NCBI GenBank assembly: GCA_036269455.1
Contig: DATARS010000111.1
Location: 1 to 40,661, forward strand
Source: CF-96 sp036269455
GTDB taxonomy: Bacteria > Chloroflexota > Dormibacteria > Aeolococcales > Aeolococcaceae
Direction of reading: 5' to 3'
Length of the DNA: 40,661 bases
Shown: one piece after another, positions 31,880 through 40,639 of the stretch
How the letters are laid out: each line of letters begins with the position of its first letter
Position numbering within the stretch: the stretch's first letter is position 1
Notes under the pieces: generated by a model
Seen by the model: the letters and a program-made list of their open reading frames with translations, nothing else
Told to the model about the DNA's origin: nothing
Database searches by the model: none
Translations under genes and position numbers: made by a program

Positions 31880-34338
31880 GGATCTCGCTGCGCTGGCTGC
31901 GCGACTACGCGGCCCTCGACGCCCCGCTCTCCACCCTGGTGCAGGCGCTGATCGACACCGGCACCGAGGTCGACGACGTCCACCGTGACGCGGAGAAGGC
32001 CGTGGTCGCCCGCGTCCTCGAGCTCCGCCCCGAGCCGAAGTCGAAGCACGGCGTGCGCCATGCGCTGATCGACGCCGGCCGCGAGGCCCCGGTGCACCTG
32101 ATGACCGGTGCGCCCAACGTCAGCGTTGGCGACCTCGTCGTCTGGGCGCCGGAGGGCACCCGTCTGCCGGGGTGGGACCAGCCGGTCGGTGTCAAGACGA
32201 TGTTCGGCGTCGAGTCGCCCGGGTTCCTCTGCTCGGCGGTGGAGCTCGGCCTCGGCGACGACGCCGCCGGGCTGCTCCTCCTCGACCGCGGCGTCCCCGG
32301 TCAGCCGGCGAGCGAGGTGCTCGACCTCGATGCCGTGCTCGAGGTCGAGGTCACCCCCAACCGGCCCGACTGCCTCGGCCACGTCGGCATCGCCCGCGAG
32401 CTGAGCGCCGCCCTCGCCGAGGCGCTCGACGAGCCGAGCACCGCGGTCCCCGAGGCGCTGGAGTCGGTGTCGCCGGTCGACAACCGGGTGAGCGTCCGCG
32501 TCGAGGACCCGGCCGGGTGCCCGCGGTTCATGGTCCGGGTCATCGAGGACGTCGACGTCGGCCCCTCGCCGGGGTGGATGCAGCGCCGGCTGCGGGCGGT
32601 CGGGCTGACCCCGATCAACAACGTCGTCGACGCGACCAACTTCGTGATGCTCGAGCTCGCCCAGCCGCTCCACGCCTTCGACCTCGAGCGCTTCCGCGAG
32701 GCGGGGGGCGGCGGTGGAGGGCACGCCCGGATGACGGTGCGCCGCGCGCGGGAGGGCGAGAGCATCCTCGACCTCGGCGGCCGCGAGCACCGCCTCGTCG
32801 AGCGCGACCTCGTGGTCTGCTCCGACGAGCGCGTGGTGTCCGTCGCGGGGGTGATCGGCGGCGCCGACACCGGGGTGGTCGCCGACACCCGCACCGTGCT
32901 CCTCGAGGCCGCGACCTGGGACGGACCGAGCATCCGGGCCACCTCCCGCCGCATCCTCGCCAAGCCGACCGACGCGTCGACGCGCTTCTCGCGCGGGCTC
33001 AGCGACACCCTGCCGCCGCTCGCCGTCGACCGCTGCGCCGCGCTCATCGCCGAGCTCGGGGGCGGCCGGGTGCTGCGCGGCACCGTCGACGAGCACCGCG
33101 GCGCGCTGCCCCGGATCCCCCCCATCGAGGTCACCACCGCCACCCTGGAGCGGATCCTCGGCTCTCCCGTCGACCCCAGCGAGGCGGCGACCGCGCTGGC
33201 GCGGCTCGGCTTCACGGTCGAGCAGGAGGGCGGGACGCTGCGGATCGGCGTCCCCCACTTCCGCCGCGACGTGCGCATCGCCGAGGACATCGCCGAGGAG
33301 GTGGGGCGCTCGCTCGGCTACGCGCGGATCCCGGCCACGCTGCCGGGACGGCGGCGGCCGGCGGACGAGCTGGCACCGCACCCGCCGCTCGAGGAGGCGG
33401 TGCGCGACGTGCTCGCCGGTGCCGGCCTCGACGAGGCGATCACATACGCCTTCACCGCCCGCGACGCCGCCGCGCGCCTCGGCGGCCTCGGCGGCGAGCG
33501 CACCCCCATCGCGCTGCGCAACCCGCTGAGCGAGGAGTGGAGCGTGATGCGCACCTCGCTGCTCCCCGGGCTCTGCGGCGCGCTCGCCACCAACCTCAAC
33601 CGCGGCCTCGGCGACCTCGCGCTCTTCGAGATCGGACGTGCCTACTGGGAGGGCGAGCGCACCGCGCCGCCGCCCGGCTCGACCCCCGACGGCGCCGACT
33701 CGGCGCTGCCGCCGCTGCCCGAGGAGCCGCTGCTCCTCGGCATGGTGTCGCAGAGCGGTGATGGCCGTGCCGACACGGTTGCGGCGCGACTTCGCCATCT
33801 CCAGTCGGTGCTAGCTTTCACCGGCCATGACCTCGCCGGTGTCCGCATGACGATCGAGCCCGAGCAGATCCGGGGCCTCCGCCCCGGCCGCTCCGGACGC
33901 ATCGTGGCCGGGGGCCGCCCCGTCGGGGTGCTCGGCGAGCTCGATCCCGAGGTGCTCGACGGCTTCGGCCTGCGCGGCCGCGTCGCCGTCGCCGAGGTCC
34001 GCCTCGACGGCCTGGTGCCCGCGGCGCCACGCACCCCGACGTTCGCCCAGCCGTCGAACCTGCCCGCGGTCCAGCTCGACCTCTCCGTGACCGTCCCCGC
34101 CGAGGCCCGCATGGGCACGGCGCTGGAGATCGCCACCGAGGCGGGCGGTCCGCTGCTCGAGAGCATCGAGGACCTCGACGAGTACGTCGGCGACCCCGCG
34201 GGCGGGCGCAAGGGCTGGACCTTCCGGCTCACCTTCCGCGCCCCCGAGCGCACCCTGACCCGCGCCGAGGCCCAGACCGGCCTCGAGGCGGTGGCCGCAG
34301 CCCTGGTGACGCGCCTCGGCGCCGAGGTCCGCCGGTGA
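31876..34338 (+). CDS. pheT: Phenylalanyl-tRNA synthetase beta subunit
   Basis: Partner of PheS, with editing of Tyr-tRNA-Phe. The 820-aa protein reads in order: N-terminal MRISLRWLRDY, EMAP-like tRNA-binding domain (about 40-150), B3/B4 editing domain with NNVVDATNFVM and QPLHAFD, B5 domain (about 400-480), core, and the C-terminal anticodon-binding FDX-ACB domain (about 725-820). GTG 31876 overlaps the pheS stop; in-frame codons further upstream are a pheS shadow. The stop overlaps cvpA as GTGA. Confidence 0.96.
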
Positions 34339-34898
34339 CCCTCCTCATCGACGCCGCCGCCGTGGTGATCATCTTCGTCAACGCCGTTGCCGGCTGGCGC
34401 TTCGGCGTCGTCGGCCGGATGATCGCCTTCGCCGGGCTCTACGCCGGCGTCGCCGCCGCGAGCTTCCTCGGCAACGGCATCGCCCACTACCTCCACGGCC
34501 GCGGCAACGCCGACGACCTCTACGCCGCCGCCTGGTCCTTCGTCGGCGTGATGGTGGTGACCATCCTCCTCGTCGAGATCCTCGGCGCCCTCTACGGCGA
34601 GAAGGTGCGCTCGATGACCGCGCTCGCCTTCGACCGGACCGCCGGCCTCGTCGCCGGAGGCGTGGTCGGCTTCCTCGAGATCGCCGTGCTCTGCCTGGTG
34701 GCGCTCTCGGTCGGCACCAGCCAGAGCGCAGCCGGCGTCCAGAACCTCCCCTCGGACCGCACCCGGCTCGCCAGCGCGGTGAACGACGGCATCGTCGGCG
34801 GGCGCATCGCCGGCGTCGAGCCCGGCATCCTCGACCTCTTCAAGCCGGCGCTCCCCACCGACCTCTCCGGCCACCTGGCGGAGCTGACCGCGCCATAA
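34335..34898 (+). CDS. CvpA family membrane protein
   Basis: Small integral membrane protein of 187 aa with about four hydrophobic helices (residues about 2-20, 27-47, 63-85, 103-125) and a soluble C-terminal tail. The pattern of TM1-short loop-GWRFGVVGRMIAF and DRTAGLVAGGVVGF fits the CvpA/colicin V production family, whose exact role (envelope integrity) is still unclear. GTG start overlaps the pheT stop; its TAA stop forms an ATAA overlap with the likely start of the glycosylase gene. Confidence 0.8.
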   Translation: MTLLIDAAAVVIIFVNAVAGWRFGVVGRMIAFAGLYAGVAAASFLGNGIAHYLHGRGNADDLYAAAWSFVGVMVVTILLVEILGALYGEKVRSMTALAFDRTAGLVAGGVVGFLEIAVLCLVALSVGTSQSAAGVQNLPSDRTRLASAVNDGIVGGRIAGVEPGILDLFKPALPTDLSGHLAELTAP

Positions 34899-35503
34899 CC
34901 GGCGAGGCCCTGCCCCGCGCCTTCTTCGCCCGTCCCACGGTGACGGTCGCGCGCGAGCTGGTCGGCTGCATCCTCCTCACCGACGCCGGCACCCTCGCCG
35001 AGGTGCACGCCCGCATCGTCGAGGTCGAGGCCTACCTCGGCACCGACGACGAGGCCTCCCACGCCCACCGCGGCCCCACCCCCCGCGCCGCGATCATGTT
35101 CGGCCCGCCGGGCCACCTCTACGTCTACCTCAGCTACGGCGTCCACCACTGCGCCAACCTGGTCACCGAGCCCGGCGGGAAGGCCGGCGCCGTCCTCCTC
35201 CGTGCCGCCAGGGTGGAGAGCGGAGAGGCGGTGGTCCGGGCCCGCCGCCGCCCCGACACGCCCGCCGCCGGCCTGCTCCGCGGTCCCGGCAACCTGTGCG
35301 CGGGGCTCGGACTCGACCGGCGCGACAACGGCATCGACGTCTGCACCCCCGGCACCCGCGTCGCGGTGCTCCCGGGCCGCGCGACGGTCGACCTGCTGGC
35401 GGGGCCACGCGTGGGCATCACCCGCAACCCCGACCCGTCCCTGCGGTTCGCCGTCGACGGCGAGCCCGCGGTCTCCGTCAGAGGTCGGCTCGGGCCTCTC
35501 TGA
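34895..35503 (+). CDS. 3-methyladenine (alkyladenine) DNA glycosylase, AAG/MPG family
   Basis: Excises alkylated purines from DNA. Conserved features: EVEAYLG with the catalytic Glu, YVYLSYGVHHCANLV with the base-flipping Tyr, LLRGPGNLCAGLGL and GPRVGITRNPD. The first ATG/GTG is 34940, but family sequence LPRAFFARPT lies just before it, so the true start is upstream. The ATA at 34895, in an ATAA overlap with the cvpA stop, copies the ATGA/GTGA geometry of the other junctions (202 aa); CTG 34910 is the alternative. With GTG 34940 the protein would be 187 aa and miss part of the first strand. The 3' end overlaps convergent lepB by 26 bp. Confidence 0.88.
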   Translation: MTGEALPRAFFARPTVTVARELVGCILLTDAGTLAEVHARIVEVEAYLGTDDEASHAHRGPTPRAAIMFGPPGHLYVYLSYGVHHCANLVTEPGGKAGAVLLRAARVESGEAVVRARRRPDTPAAGLLRGPGNLCAGLGLDRRDNGIDVCTPGTRVAVLPGRATVDLLAGPRVGITRNPDPSLRFAVDGEPAVSVRGRLGPL

Positions 35504-36209
35504 GGCGCTTCTGCGCCCTGCGGCGACGGCGCCAGAGGAACAGCCCGGGCAGGACGACGGGCACCCCCGCGGCGACGAGAGCGGGCCCCGTCCCCAGGGC
35601 ACCGAGGTGGCCGGCCGGCCAGACCCTCACCCAGGCGCGGGCGAGGATGTTGGCGCGGGGGATGAGGCCGAGGGCGCGGGAGTCCTCGGAGACGTTGCGG
35701 TTGTCGCCCATGACGAAGTACTCGTCCTTGGGGATGGTGAGCGGCTGGGGCTGCGCCGTCGCCCGGCCGGAGGAGTCGCAGCAGTAGCCGTTCTCGGTCC
35801 AGGGGTCGTTGGTGGGGAGGTAGGGCTCGGAGAGCCGCTCGAAGGTGGTCGCGCCGGCGGGCTTGACGAGCACCGCGGCGCGGCGGGTGCCGTCGGAGGA
35901 GGTCGAGGTGTCGATCTCGATGGTGTCGCCGGGGACGCCGATGATCCGCTTGATGAAGTCCTGGTTGATCTCGCCCGGCGGCTTGAGCACGATGATGTCG
36001 CCGCGCGACGGGGCGTGGAGGTGGTACGAGAGCTTGTCGGCGAAGAGGAGGTCGCCGTTGGTCAGCGTCGGCACCATGCTGATGCCGTCGACGCGGACCG
36101 TCTGCAGCGCCAGTGAGACGACCACGTAGAGGCCGAGGGCGAGGGCCGCGACCTCGATGAGGTCACGCCAGGGCCGTGCGAGGAACTTCCGCCTGCCCGG
36201 GACGCTCAT
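35478..36209 (-). CDS. lepB: Signal peptidase I
   Basis: Membrane serine protease that removes signal peptides from secreted proteins. The 243-aa protein has an N-terminal anchor (about 17-36), the nucleophile Ser44 in GISMVPTL, general base Lys87 in KRIIGVPGD, and GDNRNVSEDSR. Unusually it ends with a second hydrophobic segment (about 212-230) and an Arg-rich cytoplasmic tail. I chose ATG 36209, because the GGAGGT 5 nt before it overlaps an alternative GTG at 36215. Convergent with the glycosylase gene. Confidence 0.94.
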   Translation of the reverse strand: MSVPGRRKFLARPWRDLIEVAALALGLYVVVSLALQTVRVDGISMVPTLTNGDLLFADKLSYHLHAPSRGDIIVLKPPGEINQDFIKRIIGVPGDTIEIDTSTSSDGTRRAAVLVKPAGATTFERLSEPYLPTNDPWTENGYCCDSSGRATAQPQPLTIPKDEYFVMGDNRNVSEDSRALGLIPRANILARAWVRVWPAGHLGALGTGPALVAAGVPVVLPGLFLWRRRRRAQKRLREARADL

Positions 36210-36349
36210 CGCCACCTCCGGGAGCAGGTGGGGATGGAGCGGATCACGGGGGTTCTCCTGGTGAGGGGCACCGGGGCCGGGCAGATGGTGCCACCCGCGG
36301 TGGCGGGCTGGGGGCTGCGCGCCCTCAGGATGCCACCGCCGCGGCTGGA

Positions 36350-36378
36350 GGGGGCGTCGGAGCGGAGACGGCGCCCCC
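36350..36378 (-). terminator. GC-rich hairpin downstream of the HlyD-like gene
   Basis: GGGGGCG and CGCCCCC form a perfect 7-bp stem with 15-nt loop starting 17 nt after the adaptor gene stop on the minus strand. A second perfect hairpin, GCCACC-CGC-GGTGGC, lies at 36290-36304. No T tract. Probably ends the two-component/adaptor transcript before lepB; the rest of 36210-36394 shows nothing gene-like. Confidence 0.4.
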
Positions 36379-36394
36379 GCGAAGCCATGACGGC

Positions 36395-38014
36395 TCAGCC
36401 GCCGGCGGCCGCGCGGCCGGTGCCGCCGCGACCGGTGCCGCCGGCGCCGCGGCCGCCACCGCCACCGAAGAAGCTGTTGACGTTCGGCGTCGGGACGGCG
36501 CTGGTGACGCTGGCGATGACCACGGTGTCGCCCGGGTTCACCCCGGAGAGGACCTGGGTGCGCAGCGAGTCGGTGGCGCCGATGGTCACCGGACCGCTCA
36601 CCGGCTGCCCGTTCACGAGGGTCTGCACCGTGCTCGCGCCGCCGGCGCGGTGGATCGCGCTGGTGGGGACGGTGAGGACGCCGCTGACCTGGTCGATGAC
36701 GACCGCGATCGAGGCGGAGACGCCGGCGTGGAGGCCCTGGTTGGCGCCGTCGAGGACGACCGTGACCGGGAAGGTGGCGACCCCGCTGGTCACCGTGGCC
36801 ACGGCGGCGATGTTGGTGACCTTGCCGGTCAGCGTCCGGTTGGTGCCGGCGACGCTGACGCTCGCGGCCTGGCCGACGGCGATCTGGTTGACCTGGAGGT
36901 CGCTCACCGAGCCGACCACCTCGAAGGCGCCGGGGGTGAGGATGACGATGGCGTGGGTCGTGGTCGCGCTCGAGCCGGAGCTGGAGCTCGACGAGCCCGA
37001 GCCCGAGCCGGCGCTGGAGCCGCCACCCGAGCCCGAGGAGGCGGTGGACGACCCGGTGCTGCTCCCCGTGGTCTGACCGAGGGTGAGGTTGACCTGGCCG
37101 ACGACGCCGGCGACGGGGGCGGCCAGCGTCGCCTGGGTGAGCGCGGTGCGGGCGTTGTCGACGTTGACCTGGTCGACCTGGACCTGGCTCTGGTCCATCG
37201 CCACCTGCTGGGTCGAGGTGCCCTGCTGCTGGGTGGTGAGCCCGTCCTGGGCGTTCTGGAGCTGCACCTGGGCGGAGCTCAGCTGGCCCTGCGCCTGGTG
37301 CTCGCTCTGCTGCGCCTTCGCCTGCGCCGTGCTCACCCCAGCCTTCGCCGCGGAGACGGCAGCGGTGTCACCCTGGATCAGCCCGCACGACGGGTTGGGG
37401 GTGGGGGAGGGGGCCGGCGAGGGAGAGGCGGACGGCGACGCCGACGCGGTGGCCGCAGGGGCGGCGGAGCACGCGGACTGGTCGGCGCTCAGCTTTGCCT
37501 GGGCGGCGCTGAGCGCGGCCTGCGCCTGGGCGATCGAGCTCTGGTCGACCTGCCGGGTGTCGACGAGCGCCGTCTGAGCGCTCTGCACCTGGGACTGCGC
37601 GCTCCGCACCGAGGCCTGCGCCTGGGCGAGGGCCTGCGCGGAGGGCCCGGCCTGGTCGAGCGACTGCCGTGCCTGGGCGCTCGCGAGGGTGGCCTGCGCC
37701 TGGGTGAGCGCCGCCTGGAGGGCGCCGGCGTCGATGCTGGCGAGCGCCTGGCCGGCGGTGACCGCCTCGCCCGGGTGCACGTCGATCGCGGTCACCTTCC
37801 CCGAGGAGCCGAAGTCGAGGTCGGTCTCGCCGACCGGGGCGAGGCTGCCGGAGAGCGCGATGGTCTGGGTGACCGAGCCGAGGCTCGCGACCGCGGTGCG
37901 GTACTGCTCGGACCCGGCGGAGCCGTGCCGCGCCAGCAGTGCGGCGCCGGCACCGGCGACGGCGACGGCGGCGACGGTGGGGATCACCAGCCGGCGGCGG
38001 GCGGTCAGCTTCAT
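36395..38014 (-). CDS. HlyD/MacA-like periplasmic adaptor protein
   Basis: Membrane-fusion-type protein of 539 aa: N-terminal signal anchor (about 9-28), lipoyl half-motif (DFGSSGKVTAIDVHPGEAVTAG, described by residues about 67-88), a long Gln/Ala-rich coiled-coil hairpin (100-300), second lipoyl half LAAPVAGVVGQVNL, and a beta-barrel domain. Odd features: a Ser/Pro/Ala linker flanked by Cys182 and Cys210 splits the coiled coil, a Ser/Gly tract occupies 317-350, and the tail is Gly/Arg rich. ATG 38014 has GAGG upstream; earlier in-frame sequence is Arg/Pro junk. No ABC permease (MacB) is adjacent; cargo unknown. Confidence 0.82.
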   Translation of the reverse strand: MKLTARRRLVIPTVAAVAVAGAGAALLARHGSAGSEQYRTAVASLGSVTQTIALSGSLAPVGETDLDFGSSGKVTAIDVHPGEAVTAGQALASIDAGALQAALTQAQATLASAQARQSLDQAGPSAQALAQAQASVRSAQSQVQSAQTALVDTRQVDQSSIAQAQAALSAAQAKLSADQSACSAAPAATASASPSASPSPAPSPTPNPSCGLIQGDTAAVSAAKAGVSTAQAKAQQSEHQAQGQLSSAQVQLQNAQDGLTTQQQGTSTQQVAMDQSQVQVDQVNVDNARTALTQATLAAPVAGVVGQVNLTLGQTTGSSTGSSTASSGSGGGSSAGSGSGSSSSSSGSSATTTHAIVILTPGAFEVVGSVSDLQVNQIAVGQAASVSVAGTNRTLTGKVTNIAAVATVTSGVATFPVTVVLDGANQGLHAGVSASIAVVIDQVSGVLTVPTSAIHRAGGASTVQTLVNGQPVSGPVTIGATDSLRTQVLSGVNPGDTVVIASVTSAVPTPNVNSFFGGGGGRGAGGTGRGGTGRAAAGG

Positions 38015-38151
38015 CGGGGAGCCTCGTTGCGAATGGCCCGCCGTCAGGGCGGGATGCGGTGTGCGCGGCCATGCTCGGCGACGCTGTCTTTCAGGTCGAT
38101 GACGGCCGGCAGGGTGTTTCCGAGCTGTCACCGCAGCGGTGGTGGCGCTGA

Positions 38152-38179
38152 GGAGGAGCGGCGTGCAAACCGCCCCTCC
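38152..38179 (-). terminator. Hairpin between the SHOCT and HlyD-like genes
   Basis: A 10-bp stem (38152-38161 with 38170-38179), fully paired on the minus strand with one G-U pair, and an 8-nt loop, begins 32 nt after the SHOCT gene stop. No T tract. It may partially terminate, separating adaptor expression from the sensor genes. The rest of 38015-38210 shows no gene. Confidence 0.35.
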
Positions 38180-38210
38180 CGCGCACAGGAGGAATGGGAT
38201 CGGGGGTGGG

Positions 38211-38504
38211 TCAGGCCGCCGGGGCGCCCGGCGCTGGGAGGGTGGGCGCGGCCTCGCCGATGATGTCGGCGCGGCGCTGCAGGTAGTCGGTGCGCTCGAT
38301 CTCGCCGCGCGCGTAGCGCAGGTCGAGCTCGTGCAGCGCGGGGCTCGTGGCCGGGCGGGTCACCGGCGCGCCCGGCGGCCGGCGCCACTGGCGGGCGATG
38401 ACCACCACTCCGGCGACGATGGCGGCGACCACCAGCAGGCTGAACAGCCCGTGCACCCAGTCGAAGTGGTCGCCCGGTGCGTTCGGAATGTAGCGGAAGC
38501 CCAT
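38211..38504 (-). CDS. SHOCT-domain membrane protein
   Basis: 97-aa protein with one transmembrane helix (about 19-37, LFSLLVVAAIVAGVVVIA) and a C-terminal SHOCT motif (about 56-82, LHELDLRYARGEIERTDYLQ), a short oligomerisation domain usually found at the end of small membrane proteins. AGGGG lies 7 nt before the ATG. It follows the sensor kinase on the same strand after 81 bp; that gap contains the palindrome GAACCGGTTC (38547-38556). Function unknown; possibly an envelope stress accessory. Confidence 0.82.
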   Translation of the reverse strand: MGFRYIPNAPGDHFDWVHGLFSLLVVAAIVAGVVVIARQWRRPPGAPVTRPATSPALHELDLRYARGEIERTDYLQRRADIIGEAAPTLPAPGAPAA

Positions 38505-38585
38505 CGTTGTTCCCCTGCGGAAGGCGGGTTGATGGCCTCAGGCTACGAACCGGTTCCTTTCGAATCCGTGACACCCCGCGGACTG

Positions 38586-39932
38586 CTATGCCGCAGGGCG
38601 CTGGTCCCCGTTGCGCCCGCCGCGCTCGCCGGTCGCACGGGGCCAGAACACGCTCATGCTCGCGCCACCAACGGCCGAGTCGCCGACGCTCCAGCGGCCG
38701 CCGGTGGCGCGGACGATGGCGTCGCCGATGGCGAGGCCGAGGCCGGCGCCGCCCGGCGTGGTGCTGGCGCGGTGGAAGCGGTCGAAGACCTGGGCGCGCT
38801 GATCCGCCGGGATCCCAGGGCCGGTGTCCTCGACGCTGAGGCGAACCTGGGCGCCGTCGGTGGTCACCAGGACGCGCACCTCGCCGCCCTCTCCGCTGTA
38901 GCGGCAGGCATTGTCGAGGAGCACGCCGAGCAGGCGGTCGAGCCAGTCGGGCGGGGCGTTGACCATCGGCACCGCGGTGCCGGTCACCGAGCCGCTGATG
39001 TGCTGTGAGCGGCGCTCGGCGACGGGGCGGAAGCGCTCGACCGCGCCGGAGGCGAGCACCCCGAGGTCGACGAGCTCGGCGTCGGGCGGATCCGGCGCGG
39101 CGTCGAAGCGCGCCAGCCAGAGCAGGTCGTCGACGAGCCGGCGCAGCTTCTTGCTCTCGGACTCGACGCGGCGGAAGCTCGCCTGGTAGCTCTCGGGCTC
39201 GCGTGCCCGGCTCAGCGCCAGCGTCGCCTCCGCCTCGATCACCGACAGCGGCGTGCGCAGCTCGTGCGACGCGTCGGCGGTGAACTCGAGCTGACGCAGC
39301 CGGGCGCGCTCGATCGGTGCGGCGACCCGGCGGCCGACGGCCAGGGCGCCGAAGAAGACGAGGAGAAGGAGGATGGGGAAGACCACCACCTCGGCGGTCA
39401 ACAGGCTGGTGCGCGCCTGGCCGATCTGGGCGGTGGCCTGGCCGACGACGACCCAGCCGTTGACGACGGGGCCGCCGAGGAGGTTCTGGAGCGGGAGGGG
39501 ACCGCCCACCACGCGGAGGTCCGCGCCGCCGACGGTGACCGTCTCGGGGCCGGCCACATGGTGGGCGCTCGCCGGAAGGGCGGGGTTGTTGCCGCGTTCC
39601 AGCTGGGGCAGCTCGGTGCCGTCGGGGTCGAACACCCAGGCGAAGAGCGGCGTGCCGAAGCGGCCGCCGAGCAGGTCGCCGAGGCCCGGGACACCCTGGC
39701 TGGGCCGTCCGGCCGAGAACACGCGGCCGGTGGTCTGCATCGAGGTGATCCCGTTCTGGATGCGCTGGTCGACCCCGGAGGAGAGGTTGTGGCCGACGAT
39801 GAACACCACCGTCACCGCGAGCACGAGGTAGACGGCGCCGACCGCGGCGGTCGAGCGCAGCGCCACCTGGGTGGGGACGGTGCTCACCCACCGGCGAGTC
39901 GCCTCGGCGGCGTCGCCGACGCGGGTGCTCAC
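38586..39932 (-). CDS. Sensor histidine kinase
   Basis: Membrane kinase of 448 aa: TM1 about 27-47, extracytoplasmic sensor domain 48-175, TM2 about 180-200, a short degenerate HAMP-like link, phospho-acceptor His223 in SHELRTPLSVIE, N box LLDNACRYS, G1 DTGPGIP and G2 GGAGLGLAI. The sensor domain resembles nothing I recognise. GTG start overlaps the response regulator stop (GTGA), a standard coupled pair. Stimulus unknown. Confidence 0.93.
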   Translation of the reverse strand: MSTRVGDAAEATRRWVSTVPTQVALRSTAAVGAVYLVLAVTVVFIVGHNLSSGVDQRIQNGITSMQTTGRVFSAGRPSQGVPGLGDLLGGRFGTPLFAWVFDPDGTELPQLERGNNPALPASAHHVAGPETVTVGGADLRVVGGPLPLQNLLGGPVVNGWVVVGQATAQIGQARTSLLTAEVVVFPILLLLVFFGALAVGRRVAAPIERARLRQLEFTADASHELRTPLSVIEAEATLALSRAREPESYQASFRRVESESKKLRRLVDDLLWLARFDAAPDPPDAELVDLGVLASGAVERFRPVAERRSQHISGSVTGTAVPMVNAPPDWLDRLLGVLLDNACRYSGEGGEVRVLVTTDGAQVRLSVEDTGPGIPADQRAQVFDRFHRASTTPGGAGLGLAIGDAIVRATGGRWSVGDSAVGGASMSVFWPRATGERGGRNGDQRPAA

Positions 39933-40597
39933 GCCTCCTCCAGGCGGTAGCCGGTGCCGCGCACCGTCGCGATCCGGGTGCCGGAGTCGGGGATCTTTGC
40001 GCGCAGCCGGCTCATCGCCACGTCGATGGCGTTGGAGCCGAGCGGGTCGGTCTCGTCGGGCCAGGCGTGCTGGGCGATCAGCCGGCGGTCGACAACCGCG
40101 GGGAAGCGCCGCATCAGCAGCTCGAGGATGTTGAACTCGGTGACGGTGAGGTTGACCGGGCGCACGTCGAGGTCGATCTCGCGGCGCGCCGGGTCGAGGT
40201 GCAGCCGTCCGCGCGCCAGCACCGGCTCGTCGACGCCGCGCGGTCGTCGCTGCACCGCCCGCACCCGGGCGAGCAGCTCGCCGAAGTCGAAGGGCTTGAC
40301 CAGGTAGTCGTCGGCGCCGGCGTCGAGACCGGCGATGCGGTCCGGCGGCCGGTCCATGGCGGTGAGCATGATGATCGCGGTGGGGCGCTTGAGCCTGCGG
40401 GCGGCGGCGACCACGTCGACACCCGCCATGCCGGGCATGCGCCAGTCGATGATGGCGACGTCGTAGTCGTAGAACTTGAGCTGCTGCAGGGCATCGTCGC
40501 CGCGGTCGACGGCATCGACGAGGTAGCCGCTCTCGGCGAGGCCGCGCACCAGGACATCGAGGAGCCCGGGCTCGTCCTCAGCCACGAGGATGCGCAT
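39929..40597 (-). CDS. OmpR/PhoB-family response regulator
   Basis: 222-aa regulator: receiver domain 1-115 with acidic pocket EDE, phospho-acceptor Asp51 in IIDWRMPG, Thr in MLTAMD and Lys101 in VKPFDF; then a winged-helix DNA-binding domain (about 128-220) with LTVTEFNILELLMRR and VRGTGYRLEE. I chose ATG 40597 (MRILVAEDEPG) over the longer frame from 40651, as the receiver begins there. Cotranscribed with the kinase; it probably controls its own operon and perhaps the SHOCT and adaptor genes. Confidence 0.94.
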   Translation of the reverse strand: MRILVAEDEPGLLDVLVRGLAESGYLVDAVDRGDDALQQLKFYDYDVAIIDWRMPGMAGVDVVAAARRLKRPTAIIMLTAMDRPPDRIAGLDAGADDYLVKPFDFGELLARVRAVQRRPRGVDEPVLARGRLHLDPARREIDLDVRPVNLTVTEFNILELLMRRFPAVVDRRLIAQHAWPDETDPLGSNAIDVAMSRLRAKIPDSGTRIATVRGTGYRLEEA

Positions 40598-40633
40598 GCT
40601 GTCCAAATCCCTGAAGTCCGAGTGAAACGGTGC

Positions 40634-40639
40634 AGAGTA
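40634..40639 (-). promoter_or_regulatory. Possible -10 for the two-component operon
   Basis: TACTCT on the minus strand fits TANNNT, about 37 nt before the regulator ATG, with AGGGA as ribosome site between. The -35 would fall at or beyond the window edge. CACCTTGCAGGTG at 40649-40661 is a near-palindrome at the -35 position. Confidence 0.25.

Noticed and set aside
36176..38263. Plus-strand frame of 695 codons opposite the HlyD-like gene
   Set aside because: Repetitive Gly/Arg/Val/Asp composition, mirror of the adaptor; the minus frame has signal anchor, lipoyl motifs and coiled coil.
38547..38556. Palindrome GAACCGGTTC upstream of the SHOCT gene
   Set aside because: Could be a regulator site, but a single 10-bp palindrome without repeat or clear promoter is too weak to claim.
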